Positions 17,094-26,105 of a stretch of DNA of 64,000 nt are shown here, in pieces. Position 1 is the stretch's first letter; every line of letters starts with the position of its first letter. A program made the position numbers and the translations under genes. The DNA comes from Deltaproteobacteria bacterium. Lineage in GTDB: Bacteria > Desulfobacterota > Desulfomonilia > UBA1062. The stretch spans positions 1 to 64,000 of the forward strand of contig JAHDKO010000005.1 in NCBI GenBank assembly GCA_018436855.1, given 5' to 3'. The notes beneath the pieces are model-generated. The model saw nothing but the letters and a program-made list of their open reading frames with translations, was not told the origin of the DNA and searched no databases.

Positions 17094-20000
17094 TCACCCT
17101 CCGCCGCCCCCGGTGGCGGGAGCCCGGCCTTCCGGCCCCGCCTCCTTCAGGGCCTTTTCGATGGCGATTTTCAGCTCCTGCATGTCGGCGGGCTTGGGAA
17201 GCAGATCGTATACGCCGCTGTTTCCCAGCCTCTTTTCACTGACTGCATCGCTGAAGCCGCTGCAGAGAATGACCGGGACACCGGGACGGATACCGGTGAT
17301 CTCTGCGGCGAGCTCCACTCCGGTCATATGCGGCATGGTCTGGTCAGTGATCACCAGATCATAGGCATCCGGGTTCGCGGCAAACAGACTCAATGCCTCC
17401 GCGCCGCTGACCGCCGCCGTCACCTCATAACCCAGAATCTTCAGGACCTTGCTCACGCTGGTGAGGATGATCGCCTCGTCGTCGACCAGCAGGATCGATT
17501 TTTTCTCCGGTTTTCCGGGTGTGCCGGGGGCCCGGCTGGGGAGTTCCTCGTCCGTCTCGCGGGTCGTCGGCAGGTACACGGTGAACAGCGATCCTTTTCC
17601 TGGCTCGCTCTCCGCCCTGACGGCGCCGCCGTGGCCCTTGACGATCCCATGGATCACCGACAGTCCCATCCCGCTTCCCTTGCCTACGTCCTTGGTGGTG
17701 TAGAAGGGCTCGAAGATATGAGACATGATCTCGGGCGCCATCCCGGTTCCGGTGTCGGAGACCGTGAGCTGAAGGTACTCTCCCGCCTGAATCTCCCGGG
17801 TCGCGAGATCCTCCGGAAGATCGACGTTCGCCAGGGCCACTTCGATGGTCCCGGTATACGGCTCGATCGCATCTGCGGCATTTCTGCACAGATTCATGAC
17901 GATCTGCTGGATCTGCGTGGCATTGCCGAGGACTGTGTCGTTTTGTGCGTCGTTGGTCAGGACGATCTCGATGGTGCTCGGCAGGGACGAGCGCAGGAAG
18001 GTGATGGTCTCTTGAATCAGCCCGAAGACCGCCACAGGCTTGAGCTGCTGCTCGTTGCGCCTGCTGAACGAGAGGATCTGCCTCAGCAGGTCTCTCTGCC
18101 GGTAGGCCGCGCTCAGCACCAGGCGGATGGTCTGATCCCGGGAATCGCCGAAGGGGACCTCCTCGGCGAGCATCTGGAGGTTCAAGATAATGGGATAGAG
18201 CATGTTGTTCAGGTCGTGGGCGATTCCGCCTGCGAATCTGCCCAGGGCTTCCATTTTCTGGGTCTGGATGAGCTGGTTTTCCAGGCTGGTCTTCTCTTCT
18301 TCTGCGCGTAAGCGCTCGGATATCTCCTCTTCGAGCTGCCTGTTCCTCGCCTCCAGCTCAACGGTACGCTCCTTTACGATCTCTTCCAGGTGGTCGCGGT
18401 GTCTGCGCACCTCTTCTTCTGTTTTCAGGCGGACCACGGCCGCAGCAATCTGGTCGGTAACCGCCTTCATCAGAGACAGATCCTCCTCGCTGAACGTCTC
18501 GCGGTCACGGGCCCCGAACGAGAGCGTGCCGATAACCCTGCCGCCTTCGACCTGAAGCGGATGGCACGCATAGGCCTTGAGACCGTACGCCTCGACCTGC
18601 TCCGCCCTCAGACCGGAGGTTGCAGGGCTTTTATCCGCCACGACAGGGCAGCCCTTCCGGAGGGATTCCCCGGAGCACACGGCACCATAGTCCAGTCGCT
18701 CGATCCGTGCGGCCTCTTCTCCGGGGATCCCCGCAAAGGCATTGAGATGAAGGAAGCCGCTTTTTTCATCGAGCAGATAGTTGAAGTAGGCCTGGCAGCC
18801 CAGGTATTCCATCACCTTCCGGCAGAGTGAATCCACGGCCTTCCGGGGCTCTTTTGCCCGGAGCAGCTCGCCCGCGGTGTCTGTCAGCAGCTCGAACCGG
18901 CCGGCCATCCGCTGCAGAGATTCCTCGGCCCGAATCCTCGTCAGGGCGGCGACGAGGTAATCCGTCAGTCTCTCCCACAGGGCGATGACAGGGGGCGAGA
19001 AGAGCCCTTCCCTGGGGTCGCAGAGCTGGAGCAGCCCCAGCCTTTCTTCTCCCGAGCGCAAGGGGATGAGCGCGACCGACTCGTAGCCGAAGACATTGCA
19101 CCGGTTTCTCAACCGGATCTTCAGGTCCTCCTCGATGGTCCCGGAGGCGAGCTTTGTGGTGCTGTTGGTCCAGAAGCTCCCGCGTTCGGTGAAAAAAGGC
19201 ATGTACGATGGGACATTGCCGAGGATCACGCTGCCGCACAGGCACTCAAGCGCCGGTTTATCCGGGTCGTTGCGCACAGGGGTATCCTGATCGTCCTGCC
19301 GGCACAGCAGGTTCTCCAGTCTGACAAACTCCTCGGGAAACCCGCTGGCATGGCTGTACGGATAGTCCCCGTCTCTTTCCAGCCGGATCGCAACGGCCCG
19401 GCAGCCCGACTTCTGCTGAAAGAAGTCCACCACCATGCGGACCAGGTCTTCGGACGTGCTGATCTCGTTGGCGAGGCGGAGAAACTCCACCGCTGTCTCC
19501 CGCTCGAGCTCGGCCTCCTTGCGCCTGGCGATTTCCGTGTTCTGCTCGTGCACGTGCTGCTCGAGCGCGACGTTTGTCCTGCCGAGCTCCTCCCTGTTCT
19601 GTACCAGGTCCCGGAACATGAGGCGGTAGGGTTTTCTCAGGCCCGTTGAAATCACGGCCCGGTACAGGAGGTAGTAGGCGGCTATCTTGAAGAAGTGGCC
19701 GAGCTCGTTGAAGAAGTCGTAGACCCCGAGATAGCGCGTGAACGAGAGCTCCGCCGCCACATTGAGCACCATCACCCCGACCATGAGCCGGAGCACGCCG
19801 GGGTCGAACGACCGTCTGGATACCAGCACCGCCCCGAGGGATAGGATGAAGATGAGGCTGATGACATACTCGCTGCCGACCTTGAACGCTGTCAGCCCGG
19901 CGCCTTCCACGTAGCAGTCGGGGAATATATTCCAGTAGAAGATCGAAAGCAGGGAAAGGACTGTCACCGCGGAAAACACTGCAAAGACGCCCGAAGGCCT

Positions 20001-20414
20001 GAACGCTCTCTTCAGGAACATCAGGGCCGCCAGGAACGAAACGGCGTGCATATATCTCGTCAGGATCCACAATTCGGTCGCCAGGTTGGCGCCCGGGGTG
20101 TCGAACACCCCCATGCCTTTGTACGCAAGGGCGTGGAGCCCGTCGAGGAGTCCGATGAACAGGGACGCGATGCCGAGGAAGAGCACATAGTGGTTGTCCA
20201 TCAGCCTCCGGGAGTTCCACGCGAACATGAACATTCCCACCGAGATGGCGATGCAGAAGCCCTCGGCGATGCTGTGAAACAGGGTGTAGCTGTGCAGCGT
20301 GGTCAGGTGCAGCAGGAACAGGGTCAAAGCGCCGAGGAGAACGTATGCGCCTGCATCGAGTACGGCGCCCGGTTCCCGGAATCTTGGTTGCTTCATGTTG
20401 TGATCATCCATCAT
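17094..20414 (-). CDS. MASE3-GAF hybrid histidine kinase with receiver
   Basis: About 1106 aa, membrane-bound. The N-terminal 240 residues hold seven or eight membrane segments with the MASE3 signature (SYTLFHSIAEGFCIAISVGM, IGLLDGLHALAYKGM). A coiled coil follows, then two GAF-like domains (about 300-460 and 480-650), a second coil, HisKA (GGIAHDLNNMLYPI), HATPase (MNLCRNAADAI, GSGMGLSVIHG) and a receiver (phospho-Asp in LVITDQTMP). Ligand unknown. The start is uncertain: ATG at 20414 puts the membrane segments early, but in-frame starts run up to 20513. The C-terminal half closely resembles the kinase at 14429, suggesting duplication. Confidence 0.92.
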   Translation of the reverse strand: MMDDHNMKQPRFREPGAVLDAGAYVLLGALTLFLLHLTTLHSYTLFHSIAEGFCIAISVGMFMFAWNSRRLMDNHYVLFLGIASLFIGLLDGLHALAYKGMGVFDTPGANLATELWILTRYMHAVSFLAALMFLKRAFRPSGVFAVFSAVTVLSLLSIFYWNIFPDCYVEGAGLTAFKVGSEYVISLIFILSLGAVLVSRRSFDPGVLRLMVGVMVLNVAAELSFTRYLGVYDFFNELGHFFKIAAYYLLYRAVISTGLRKPYRLMFRDLVQNREELGRTNVALEQHVHEQNTEIARRKEAELERETAVEFLRLANEISTSEDLVRMVVDFFQQKSGCRAVAIRLERDGDYPYSHASGFPEEFVRLENLLCRQDDQDTPVRNDPDKPALECLCGSVILGNVPSYMPFFTERGSFWTNSTTKLASGTIEEDLKIRLRNRCNVFGYESVALIPLRSGEERLGLLQLCDPREGLFSPPVIALWERLTDYLVAALTRIRAEESLQRMAGRFELLTDTAGELLRAKEPRKAVDSLCRKVMEYLGCQAYFNYLLDEKSGFLHLNAFAGIPGEEAARIERLDYGAVCSGESLRKGCPVVADKSPATSGLRAEQVEAYGLKAYACHPLQVEGGRVIGTLSFGARDRETFSEEDLSLMKAVTDQIAAAVVRLKTEEEVRRHRDHLEEIVKERTVELEARNRQLEEEISERLRAEEEKTSLENQLIQTQKMEALGRFAGGIAHDLNNMLYPIILNLQMLAEEVPFGDSRDQTIRLVLSAAYRQRDLLRQILSFSRRNEQQLKPVAVFGLIQETITFLRSSLPSTIEIVLTNDAQNDTVLGNATQIQQIVMNLCRNAADAIEPYTGTIEVALANVDLPEDLATREIQAGEYLQLTVSDTGTGMAPEIMSHIFEPFYTTKDVGKGSGMGLSVIHGIVKGHGGAVRAESEPGKGSLFTVYLPTTRETDEELPSRAPGTPGKPEKKSILLVDDEAIILTSVSKVLKILGYEVTAAVSGAEALSLFAANPDAYDLVITDQTMPHMTGVELAAEITGIRPGVPVILCSGFSDAVSEKRLGNSGVYDLLPKPADMQELKIAIEKALKEAGPEGRAPATGGGGG
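18196..18248. repeat. 53-bp exact repeat, copy 2 (H-box of kinase genes)
   Basis: Second copy of the identical stretch at 15492-15544, same orientation, inside the MASE3 kinase gene. It indicates recent duplication, gene conversion or strong local constraint. Confidence 0.85.
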
Positions 20415-21022
20415 ATTCTTGAGCTGATCGCCTGAATCAGCGCCTGTCTCTTTTTTGTGTCTCGAGTACATGTCCGTACAAGGAAAGAGGTCTTTTGTCC
20501 ACCAGGCAGTCAACTCGCCAAATCTGGTTATCGGGCATGCGCCCCGCCTCCCGCGGGAAAGCAGCTCCCATCACCGGATTCCCCATTGTCTCTCACAATG
20601 CTATACAATTGCATCCGGCATGTAAACCCTAGTTTTGTCAGCCTGATATCGATGCATATGTACCGGCTTTTATGCAGTTTTTTCTCAGCAGGGACACAGT
20701 CTCGTCATGGTGCCTTTTCCTGCTGGAGGGAGACGGCCGGGCTGACTGCCGGTGCCCCGGATATGCTGCCGCAGGTCTTCCCCGCGTACCGGGAGGACCG
20801 GGGGCATGCCCCGCCCAACCGGAGACACTGGAGCTTTCGGCCGGATCGGGCATCCTGCCCGTATGCCGGCGTCTCTGATAACATCAGGCGCACAGCAGCG
20901 GACAATCCGGGCGTTGCCCTTGAGCCGCGCCCCTTGAAGGCGCGAGAAAATTTTCCATTGCCCTTGGCGAGGGAAGTGTTGTATTCCTCACAGGTCTTTT
21001 GAAATCTCCCTGGAGGAACTGC
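20415..21022. other. Divergent intergenic region, kinase to rdgC
   Basis: About 610 bp (509 bp if the kinase starts at 20513). It should hold divergent promoters. A minus-strand TTTACA followed by TATAGC with a 15-bp spacer near 20600-20625 is a weak candidate for the kinase. A CGCGCC/GGCGCG hairpin (20926-20944) followed by an A/T-rich stretch lies upstream of the rdgC-like gene. No convincing gene is seen. Confidence 0.4.
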
Positions 21023-22189
21023 ATGGGTATCATGTCCAATACCGTGAGCATCTACCAGTACGAGGTCCTGGGGGACATCCCCGAAGGCGACCTGCGGCTG
21101 TGGATTCAGCAATGTCTTGAAAAAAACAGGTTCGAGCCCATCGATACCGTGCCGGACGGCGAGTCGGTGGGATGGGTGCGGTTCGATGAGCACACCGGCT
21201 CCGACTTCGGCGGCTTCGATGCGTTTTCCTTCGAGCACTACTGCATCTTTACCCTGAGAAGAGACGTGCGCAAGGTGCCTGCGGCCCTGCTCAAGAACCT
21301 GGTGGAAAAGGAGTGCGGGCAGTGGCTCAAGGAGCGGCCCAAGCTCCACAAAGTGCCGGCCGGGAAGAAGCGCGAGATCCGTGAGAACATCCACGCCTCC
21401 CTGCTGGCGCGGTCCCTTCCCGATCCCTCGGCTGTCGACGTGCTCTGGAACACCGAGGCCGGGGTCGTCACCGTGGCGAACATCGGGGCCAAGGTGCTCG
21501 ATTTCGTGGAGGACGAGTTCGCCAAGACCTTCGAAGGGCTTTCCCTGAGCCCCATCCACCCCATCAGACGGGCCGAGAAGGTCCTGCCCGCCGAGCACCT
21601 CGATGCCTTGGCCCGGGTGAACCAGGCGTCTTCGCGCGACGTGCTGCTGCAGATCAAGAAAAACAGGTGGCTCGGCTGGGAGTTCTTTCTGTGGCTCATG
21701 TACAAGAGCGCCGAGGGCAGCTCAGAGTACCAGGTGACCCGGGAAGGGCCGGCCGAGACGGGAGATCGCTTCGTCGCCTATGTCTACGACCGGTTCGTGC
21801 TCACCCAGGACCACGAGGACGGCACGCGGAAGAGTACGATCAGCGGTCCCCAGAAGAATTTTTCCGAGACCTGCAAGGCGATTGTGAGCGGAAAGAACAT
21901 CACGGAGGCGACCCTGTACTTCGAAAAGGACATGTTCAAGTGGAAGATGAGCCTCAAGGGCGACATCTTCGCGTTCGGGTCCTTCGGCTGCCCTCCGGTC
22001 AAGATCGAGAAGGACGAGATGACCGATCCGGCCATGGAGAGAGAGGCGGTATTCTTCGAGCGGATGAATCTCCTGGAGACCGGCATCCAGCTCTTTGAGA
22101 GCCTCTTCGGCGCCTTTCTCTCTGACCGTCTGACCGGCCCCTGGCCCCAGATCACCCACGCCATCAACGAGTGGCTGCATAAAACCTGA
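21023..22189 (+). CDS. rdgC: RdgC-like recombination-associated protein
   Basis: 388 aa. The N-terminus shows the RdgC pattern (EKNRFEPID, GWVRFDEH, and later KLHKVPAGKKREIRENI). Escherichia coli RdgC forms a ring-shaped dimer on DNA and restrains RecA. Here the protein is longer than the E. coli one (about 300 aa), with a C-terminal extension that includes WEFFLWLMYKSAEGS and IKKNRWLGW, so it is a divergent relative. The start at 21023 is chosen for the Shine-Dalgarno GGAGGA at a 5-bp spacing. It lies 18 bp upstream of the UPF0200 kinase gene and is probably co-transcribed with it. Confidence 0.7.
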   Translation: MGIMSNTVSIYQYEVLGDIPEGDLRLWIQQCLEKNRFEPIDTVPDGESVGWVRFDEHTGSDFGGFDAFSFEHYCIFTLRRDVRKVPAALLKNLVEKECGQWLKERPKLHKVPAGKKREIRENIHASLLARSLPDPSAVDVLWNTEAGVVTVANIGAKVLDFVEDEFAKTFEGLSLSPIHPIRRAEKVLPAEHLDALARVNQASSRDVLLQIKKNRWLGWEFFLWLMYKSAEGSSEYQVTREGPAETGDRFVAYVYDRFVLTQDHEDGTRKSTISGPQKNFSETCKAIVSGKNITEATLYFEKDMFKWKMSLKGDIFAFGSFGCPPVKIEKDEMTDPAMEREAVFFERMNLLETGIQLFESLFGAFLSDRLTGPWPQITHAINEWLHKT

Positions 22190-22207
22190 TTTCTCGGGGA
22201 GTCGGAT

Positions 22208-22741
22208 ATGAGGATCTTCATCATCGTGGGCATGCCGGCGGCGGGCAAGAGCATCGCCCGGACCTACGCAGAGAAAGAGGGATATCCCTACCATGCAACC
22301 GGCGATGTGGTGCGCGCCGAGGTCAGGGCGCGGGGGCTGAAGCCCGGGCCCGATACCATGGCGCAGGTCTCGGACGAGCTCAGGGGCGAAGACGGCATGG
22401 GCGTCACCAGGGTCGCCCTGGAGAAGGTGCTGGAAGAGGCGAGCCGCATCGTCTTTCTGGAGGGCATGAGATCCTGGCCCGAGATCGAGCTCATCCGGGA
22501 GAAGGCCGAGGCCGTGGTGGTGGCCTTCCTGGCCCCGAGGCCCTTAAGGAGGCAGAGGGTGATCTCCCGGGGAAGGGCGGATGACTCGCCCGAGGCGTTC
22601 GAGGATCGCGACCGGCGGGAGATCGTCTACGGAGCGGCCATTCCCATTGCGCTCGCTGACGGCTATGTCGTCAACACCTCCACCATGGAAGACGCCGAGA
22701 AGGATCTCGACGCCATTGTCCGCCGGTACGACGCGGGCTGA
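22208..22741 (+). CDS. UPF0200-type P-loop kinase (archaeal dephospho-CoA kinase-like)
   Basis: 177 aa P-loop NTPase with Walker A VGMPAAGKS at the N-terminus. The pattern TGDVVRAEVRARGL, then VFLEGMRSWPEIELI, then ISRGRADDSPEAFEDRDRRE and finally IPIALADGYVVNT follows the UPF0200 family I know mainly from archaea, some members of which act as dephospho-CoA kinases. Bacteria normally use CoaE for that step. The gene follows rdgC by 18 bp, and GGGGAGTCGGAT precedes the ATG. The exact phosphoryl acceptor cannot be decided from sequence. The archaeal resemblance suggests transfer at some time. Confidence 0.75.
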   Translation: MRIFIIVGMPAAGKSIARTYAEKEGYPYHATGDVVRAEVRARGLKPGPDTMAQVSDELRGEDGMGVTRVALEKVLEEASRIVFLEGMRSWPEIELIREKAEAVVVAFLAPRPLRRQRVISRGRADDSPEAFEDRDRREIVYGAAIPIALADGYVVNTSTMEDAEKDLDAIVRRYDAG

Positions 22742-22941
22742 GGCGTGATCAGGCCACTGTTCGGATGGCCCTGCAGCGCATATACGGGTGGCCCCTGCTC
22801 CATTCTTTATTCCTGTCCCGCTAGCTGCACCGGTCCAGACGTGCCGGCGGCGGGAAACGCCCATGCCGTCCTGTACCGCTCTCATACCGGGATGGACCGG
22901 CCCGGTGTCTTCCCTGCTCGCGGTCAAGCCTGGAGGCACCT

Positions 22942-23940
22942 TCACGCAGGGATGAAATCCGGAGGCCTCACCTCCACGAGCGTCACCGCCCCGACAGGGC
23001 ACACCGTCGCGCAGAGACCGCAGCCGATGCAGACATCGACATCGAGAAGCACGGTGTCGCCGTTCTCTGAGCCGAGAGCCTTCACCGGACAGATATCCGC
23101 GCACAGGCCGCACGCCGTGCAGGCCTCTTTGTCGAGATGCGCCTGATAGCGGCTGGGGCTGAGCACCGCCCTTCTGGTCTTTTCGTCCGTGGCGAAGCGG
23201 AGCATCTCGCAGCAGCAGTTGCAGCAGTTGCAGATCACGTTGGACCGGCCCGCGGTGTTTTCGGTCATGTGCACGAGCCCTGCCTTGCGGGATAGTTCCA
23301 GGATCTCTCTTGCCTCGGCCGCGTCGATCGGCCTGCCGGTGCCCCGCTTGATGGCGTACTCGGCGCCGCGGTTGATCTGGATGCACACCTCAAGCGGGTG
23401 GTCGCATCTCTTGAGGAGCGTGCGGCAGGCGCAATCGGTCACCGCGATGACCTGTGCCCCCTTCAGCATACCCAGGGCGTCTTCGTGGGCCAGGACCTGG
23501 TTCCTGGGGGTGATGCTCTCGCCGATGGGGATCACACGCATGAACGAGGGCATCTTGATCTGGGTCACGAGCTCCAGGAGCATGGGGTAGTCGGTCTCCT
23601 CGAACTTCATCCACAGATCCATGAGCTCCTGGGGCGCCTCTTTCCACAGGATGGTCGCATCGTGGAACTGGATGATGTGCCTGGGCATCCGGTAGGTGGT
23701 CACGCCGCCTTTGACAGCCTCGAAAACAGCGCCTTTGTGAAAGAGCCCGCCCAGGGTCGCGAGCATGTCGTCCTCGGTGGTTCCGAACCGGGCGGCAAGC
23801 TCGTGGGCGGCGGCGGGCAGGGCATTGACGATCTTCGCCTCGTCCTCTGAACACACGGTTTTCCATATCCTGGGCAGCACGGCGGAATGTTCCATGAGGA
23901 GTTTTTTTGACAGTTCCCGGTAAATGTCTTGCAGGGTCAT
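22942..23940 (-). CDS. Cys-rich 4Fe-4S protein with winged-helix-like N-terminus
   Basis: 332 aa. The N-terminal 90 residues look like a helix-turn-helix (HELAARFGTTEDDMLATLGGL). The middle has cysteine motifs DCACRTLLKRCDHPLEVC and NVICNCCNCCCEMLR, six Cys within eight residues. The C-terminus holds two classical [4Fe-4S] ferredoxin motifs, CTACGLCADICP and CIGCGLCATVCP. It is predicted to be a cytoplasmic electron carrier, or a redox module of a larger complex not encoded here. I know the CNCC cluster from other anaerobe ferredoxin-like proteins of unassigned role. ATG follows AAGGAGG closely. Confidence 0.8.
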   Translation of the reverse strand: MTLQDIYRELSKKLLMEHSAVLPRIWKTVCSEDEAKIVNALPAAAHELAARFGTTEDDMLATLGGLFHKGAVFEAVKGGVTTYRMPRHIIQFHDATILWKEAPQELMDLWMKFEETDYPMLLELVTQIKMPSFMRVIPIGESITPRNQVLAHEDALGMLKGAQVIAVTDCACRTLLKRCDHPLEVCIQINRGAEYAIKRGTGRPIDAAEAREILELSRKAGLVHMTENTAGRSNVICNCCNCCCEMLRFATDEKTRRAVLSPSRYQAHLDKEACTACGLCADICPVKALGSENGDTVLLDVDVCIGCGLCATVCPVGAVTLVEVRPPDFIPA

Positions 23941-24073
23941 GTCATCCTCCTTATAATAGATGGTGAAAAATCATCGCATATCCAAATACAAAAGCATGGA
24001 TTTCTCTAGTCGGCAAGCAGATTGTATGCATGAAATACAAAAAGGGCTTTTTTAAGGTGCGAGGAGAACGGAC

Positions 24074-24937
24074 ATGGCATGTCTCTATAGCCAGAAAGAC
24101 ATTCAGAATACCTACGAGATCATTCAGGAGCACATGCAGACCAAGAACATCATCAAAGAGCACGCGCTCAACCGGCAGGACATCCGGGAGGTGGCGCTGG
24201 GTTCGCTCGACCTTTCCGGGATGAAGCGGGTGCTCGACCTGGGCTGCGGGTACGGGTTTTTCACTGAGAAGCTTCGGGGCAGGCTGGCGGACGGCGCGCA
24301 CATCCTGGGCATCGACCTGGTGGACCGGCAGAACCGCGCGGTGTTTCTCAAGACCGTAGAGAAGATCGGGTATCAGGGCGAGTTCATCCGTTCGCAGGCG
24401 GATATCATCAAAGACATGGACAGATCGCGCTTCGACCTGGTCATCGCCAGCTACTCGCTCTATTTCTTCCCGCACCTCATCGCCGACATCGCCCGGGTGC
24501 TCTCGCCCGGAGGAGTCTTCATCACCGTGACCCACAGCAGGCATTCCCTGAAGGAGGTGACGGAGCTCGTTCCACGCTGCATGGAGATCATGGGGCTGAC
24601 GCCGCCCCAGGAGATCACGATCAACAGGCTCTTCCAGTCGTTCTGCATGGAGAACGGGGAAGAGCGGCTCGCCCCCTTTTTCGGGAAGGTGGACCGGATT
24701 CTCTACAAAAACGACCTGCTCTTCTCCCTGGACCGGATCAGCGAGTGCATCGACTATCTCGACAAGAAAAGGCACCTGATTTTCAAGGATATCATGGAAA
24801 CTCATCCACAAAAGATGGAAGATGTGTTATCCTCCTTTCATAAAATGATATTCGAACATGCAAAGGAGCAGGGCAGGGTCGTTCTCACCAAGGATGACGC
24901 CGTGTTCCGGTGCTTCTCTCCGCGAAGGGGTGCTTGA
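24074..24937 (+). CDS. Class I SAM-dependent methyltransferase
   Basis: 287 aa Rossmann-fold methyltransferase. The SAM-binding motif I is VLDLGCGYGFFTEKL, motif II around ILGIDLVDRQN, and motif IV FDLVIASYSLYFFPHLI. The C-terminal third is a lid or substrate domain. Substrate unknown. GAGGAGAACGGAC precedes the ATG. It ends 6 bp before the Nudix gene, so the pair is probably one operon, and it diverges from the 4Fe-4S gene. Confidence 0.88.
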   Translation: MACLYSQKDIQNTYEIIQEHMQTKNIIKEHALNRQDIREVALGSLDLSGMKRVLDLGCGYGFFTEKLRGRLADGAHILGIDLVDRQNRAVFLKTVEKIGYQGEFIRSQADIIKDMDRSRFDLVIASYSLYFFPHLIADIARVLSPGGVFITVTHSRHSLKEVTELVPRCMEIMGLTPPQEITINRLFQSFCMENGEERLAPFFGKVDRILYKNDLLFSLDRISECIDYLDKKRHLIFKDIMETHPQKMEDVLSSFHKMIFEHAKEQGRVVLTKDDAVFRCFSPRRGA

Positions 24938-24943
24938 TACAAC

Positions 24944-25957
24944 ATGAGAAAACAGAGGATATACTGCCCGTACTGCGGCAATCCCGTGGTTCATCGTCAG
25001 ATGGAAGGAAAGATGCGGGATTTCTGCATGCAGTGCGCCAATGTGTTTTATGAAAACCCCCTGCCCGTGGCGAGCAGCATCGTGGTCAACGAAAACCGCG
25101 AGGTGCTGCTCGTCAAGCGGAAGAACGAGCCGTACCAGGGCATGTGGTGCCTTCCCATCGGGTTTGCCGAGGCGGACGAGGAGGTGAAGGACGCCGCGCT
25201 GCGCGAGCTCAGGGAAGAGGCCGGCATCGAGGGAAAGGTGGTGAGGCTCGTGGACGTGGACACTGTGGACAACTACTTCTACGGGAGCCTTGCCATCGTG
25301 ACCTACGAGGTCACGCACACGGGCGGCATGCCCGCGGCCGGGGACGATGCCGTGGAGGCGCGGTTTTTCCCGGTTTCTGAGCTGCCGCCCCTGGCGTGGT
25401 CGTCGAACGAAAAGGCCATCAGGATCTATGTCGAGTTTTACCGGGACACCTGGGCCATGGTCGACTCGTACCGGCAGCTCTTTCCCGAGATCGACGCCCT
25501 TGCCCTGGGCGACGTGGCCCCGGGCGCCCAGGGGCAGAAAAACTTCCTGTCGAACGTTCTGGTGACCATCATCGAGAAGAACGCAGCCGAGATAACCAGG
25601 GAGTGGGTGCACGAGGTGAGGTCGAGGATCCCGGTTCTCTCCGTGCATGCCGAATATCTGGGCGAGATGAACCGCAAGGTGCTCAAGGCGGTCCGGCAGG
25701 GTCTGCACGAGCACGGTGATTCCTTCGATTCCTTAAGGTTCAAGGACAACGGCAGGGATCTCAGGCGGCTCGACATAGGCTTTCCGGACGTGCTCAACGC
25801 CATGGCCCTGAGCAGGAAGGGCATCTGGATGCACGTCATCCGCAAGAAGATCCTCTCCTCCCCCATGGAGATCTATATCACCCTGGAGCTCAACAACCGG
25901 ATCATCTTCCTCTACGACAGGATTATCTACCACCTGTCCTCGGGATATATGGAGTGA
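24944..25957 (+). CDS. Zinc-ribbon Nudix hydrolase fused to a helical sensor-like domain
   Basis: 337 aa in three parts. Residues 1-35 form a zinc ribbon (CPYCGNPV ... DFCMQC). Residues 38-165 carry a perfect Nudix box, GFAEADEEVKDAALRELREE followed by AGI, so nucleoside-diphosphate derivatives such as NADH or ADP-ribose are likely substrates. The last 150 residues form an all-helical domain (KNFLSNVLVTIIEKNAAEI, REWVHEVRSRIP) that resembles the N-terminal domain of RsbRD-type stress-signalling proteins; that assignment is inference. The zinc ribbon plus Nudix core recalls NudC or NadM-type regulators. Follows the methyltransferase by 6 bp. Confidence 0.82.
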   Translation: MRKQRIYCPYCGNPVVHRQMEGKMRDFCMQCANVFYENPLPVASSIVVNENREVLLVKRKNEPYQGMWCLPIGFAEADEEVKDAALRELREEAGIEGKVVRLVDVDTVDNYFYGSLAIVTYEVTHTGGMPAAGDDAVEARFFPVSELPPLAWSSNEKAIRIYVEFYRDTWAMVDSYRQLFPEIDALALGDVAPGAQGQKNFLSNVLVTIIEKNAAEITREWVHEVRSRIPVLSVHAEYLGEMNRKVLKAVRQGLHEHGDSFDSLRFKDNGRDLRRLDIGFPDVLNAMALSRKGIWMHVIRKKILSSPMEIYITLELNNRIIFLYDRIIYHLSSGYME

Positions 25958-26105
25958 GGAGATCTCCCGTGCCCGCGGCAACGTCTTGGTCGGGCTATGT
26001 AAGGGACCGGCTCCGGGCTTGAAGGGCATCGTCCTTCCCGCCGCTTCGAAAAGGATCGCGTTTCTCCGGTGGACAACTGTCGAAAGTCATGCTGTCCGGC
26101 TCTCG

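Noticed and set aside
23940-23960. TATTAT (minus) just before the 4Fe-4S gene as a -10 element
   Set aside because: It overlaps the Shine-Dalgarno of that gene, so transcription would start too late; no -35 at 16-17 bp.
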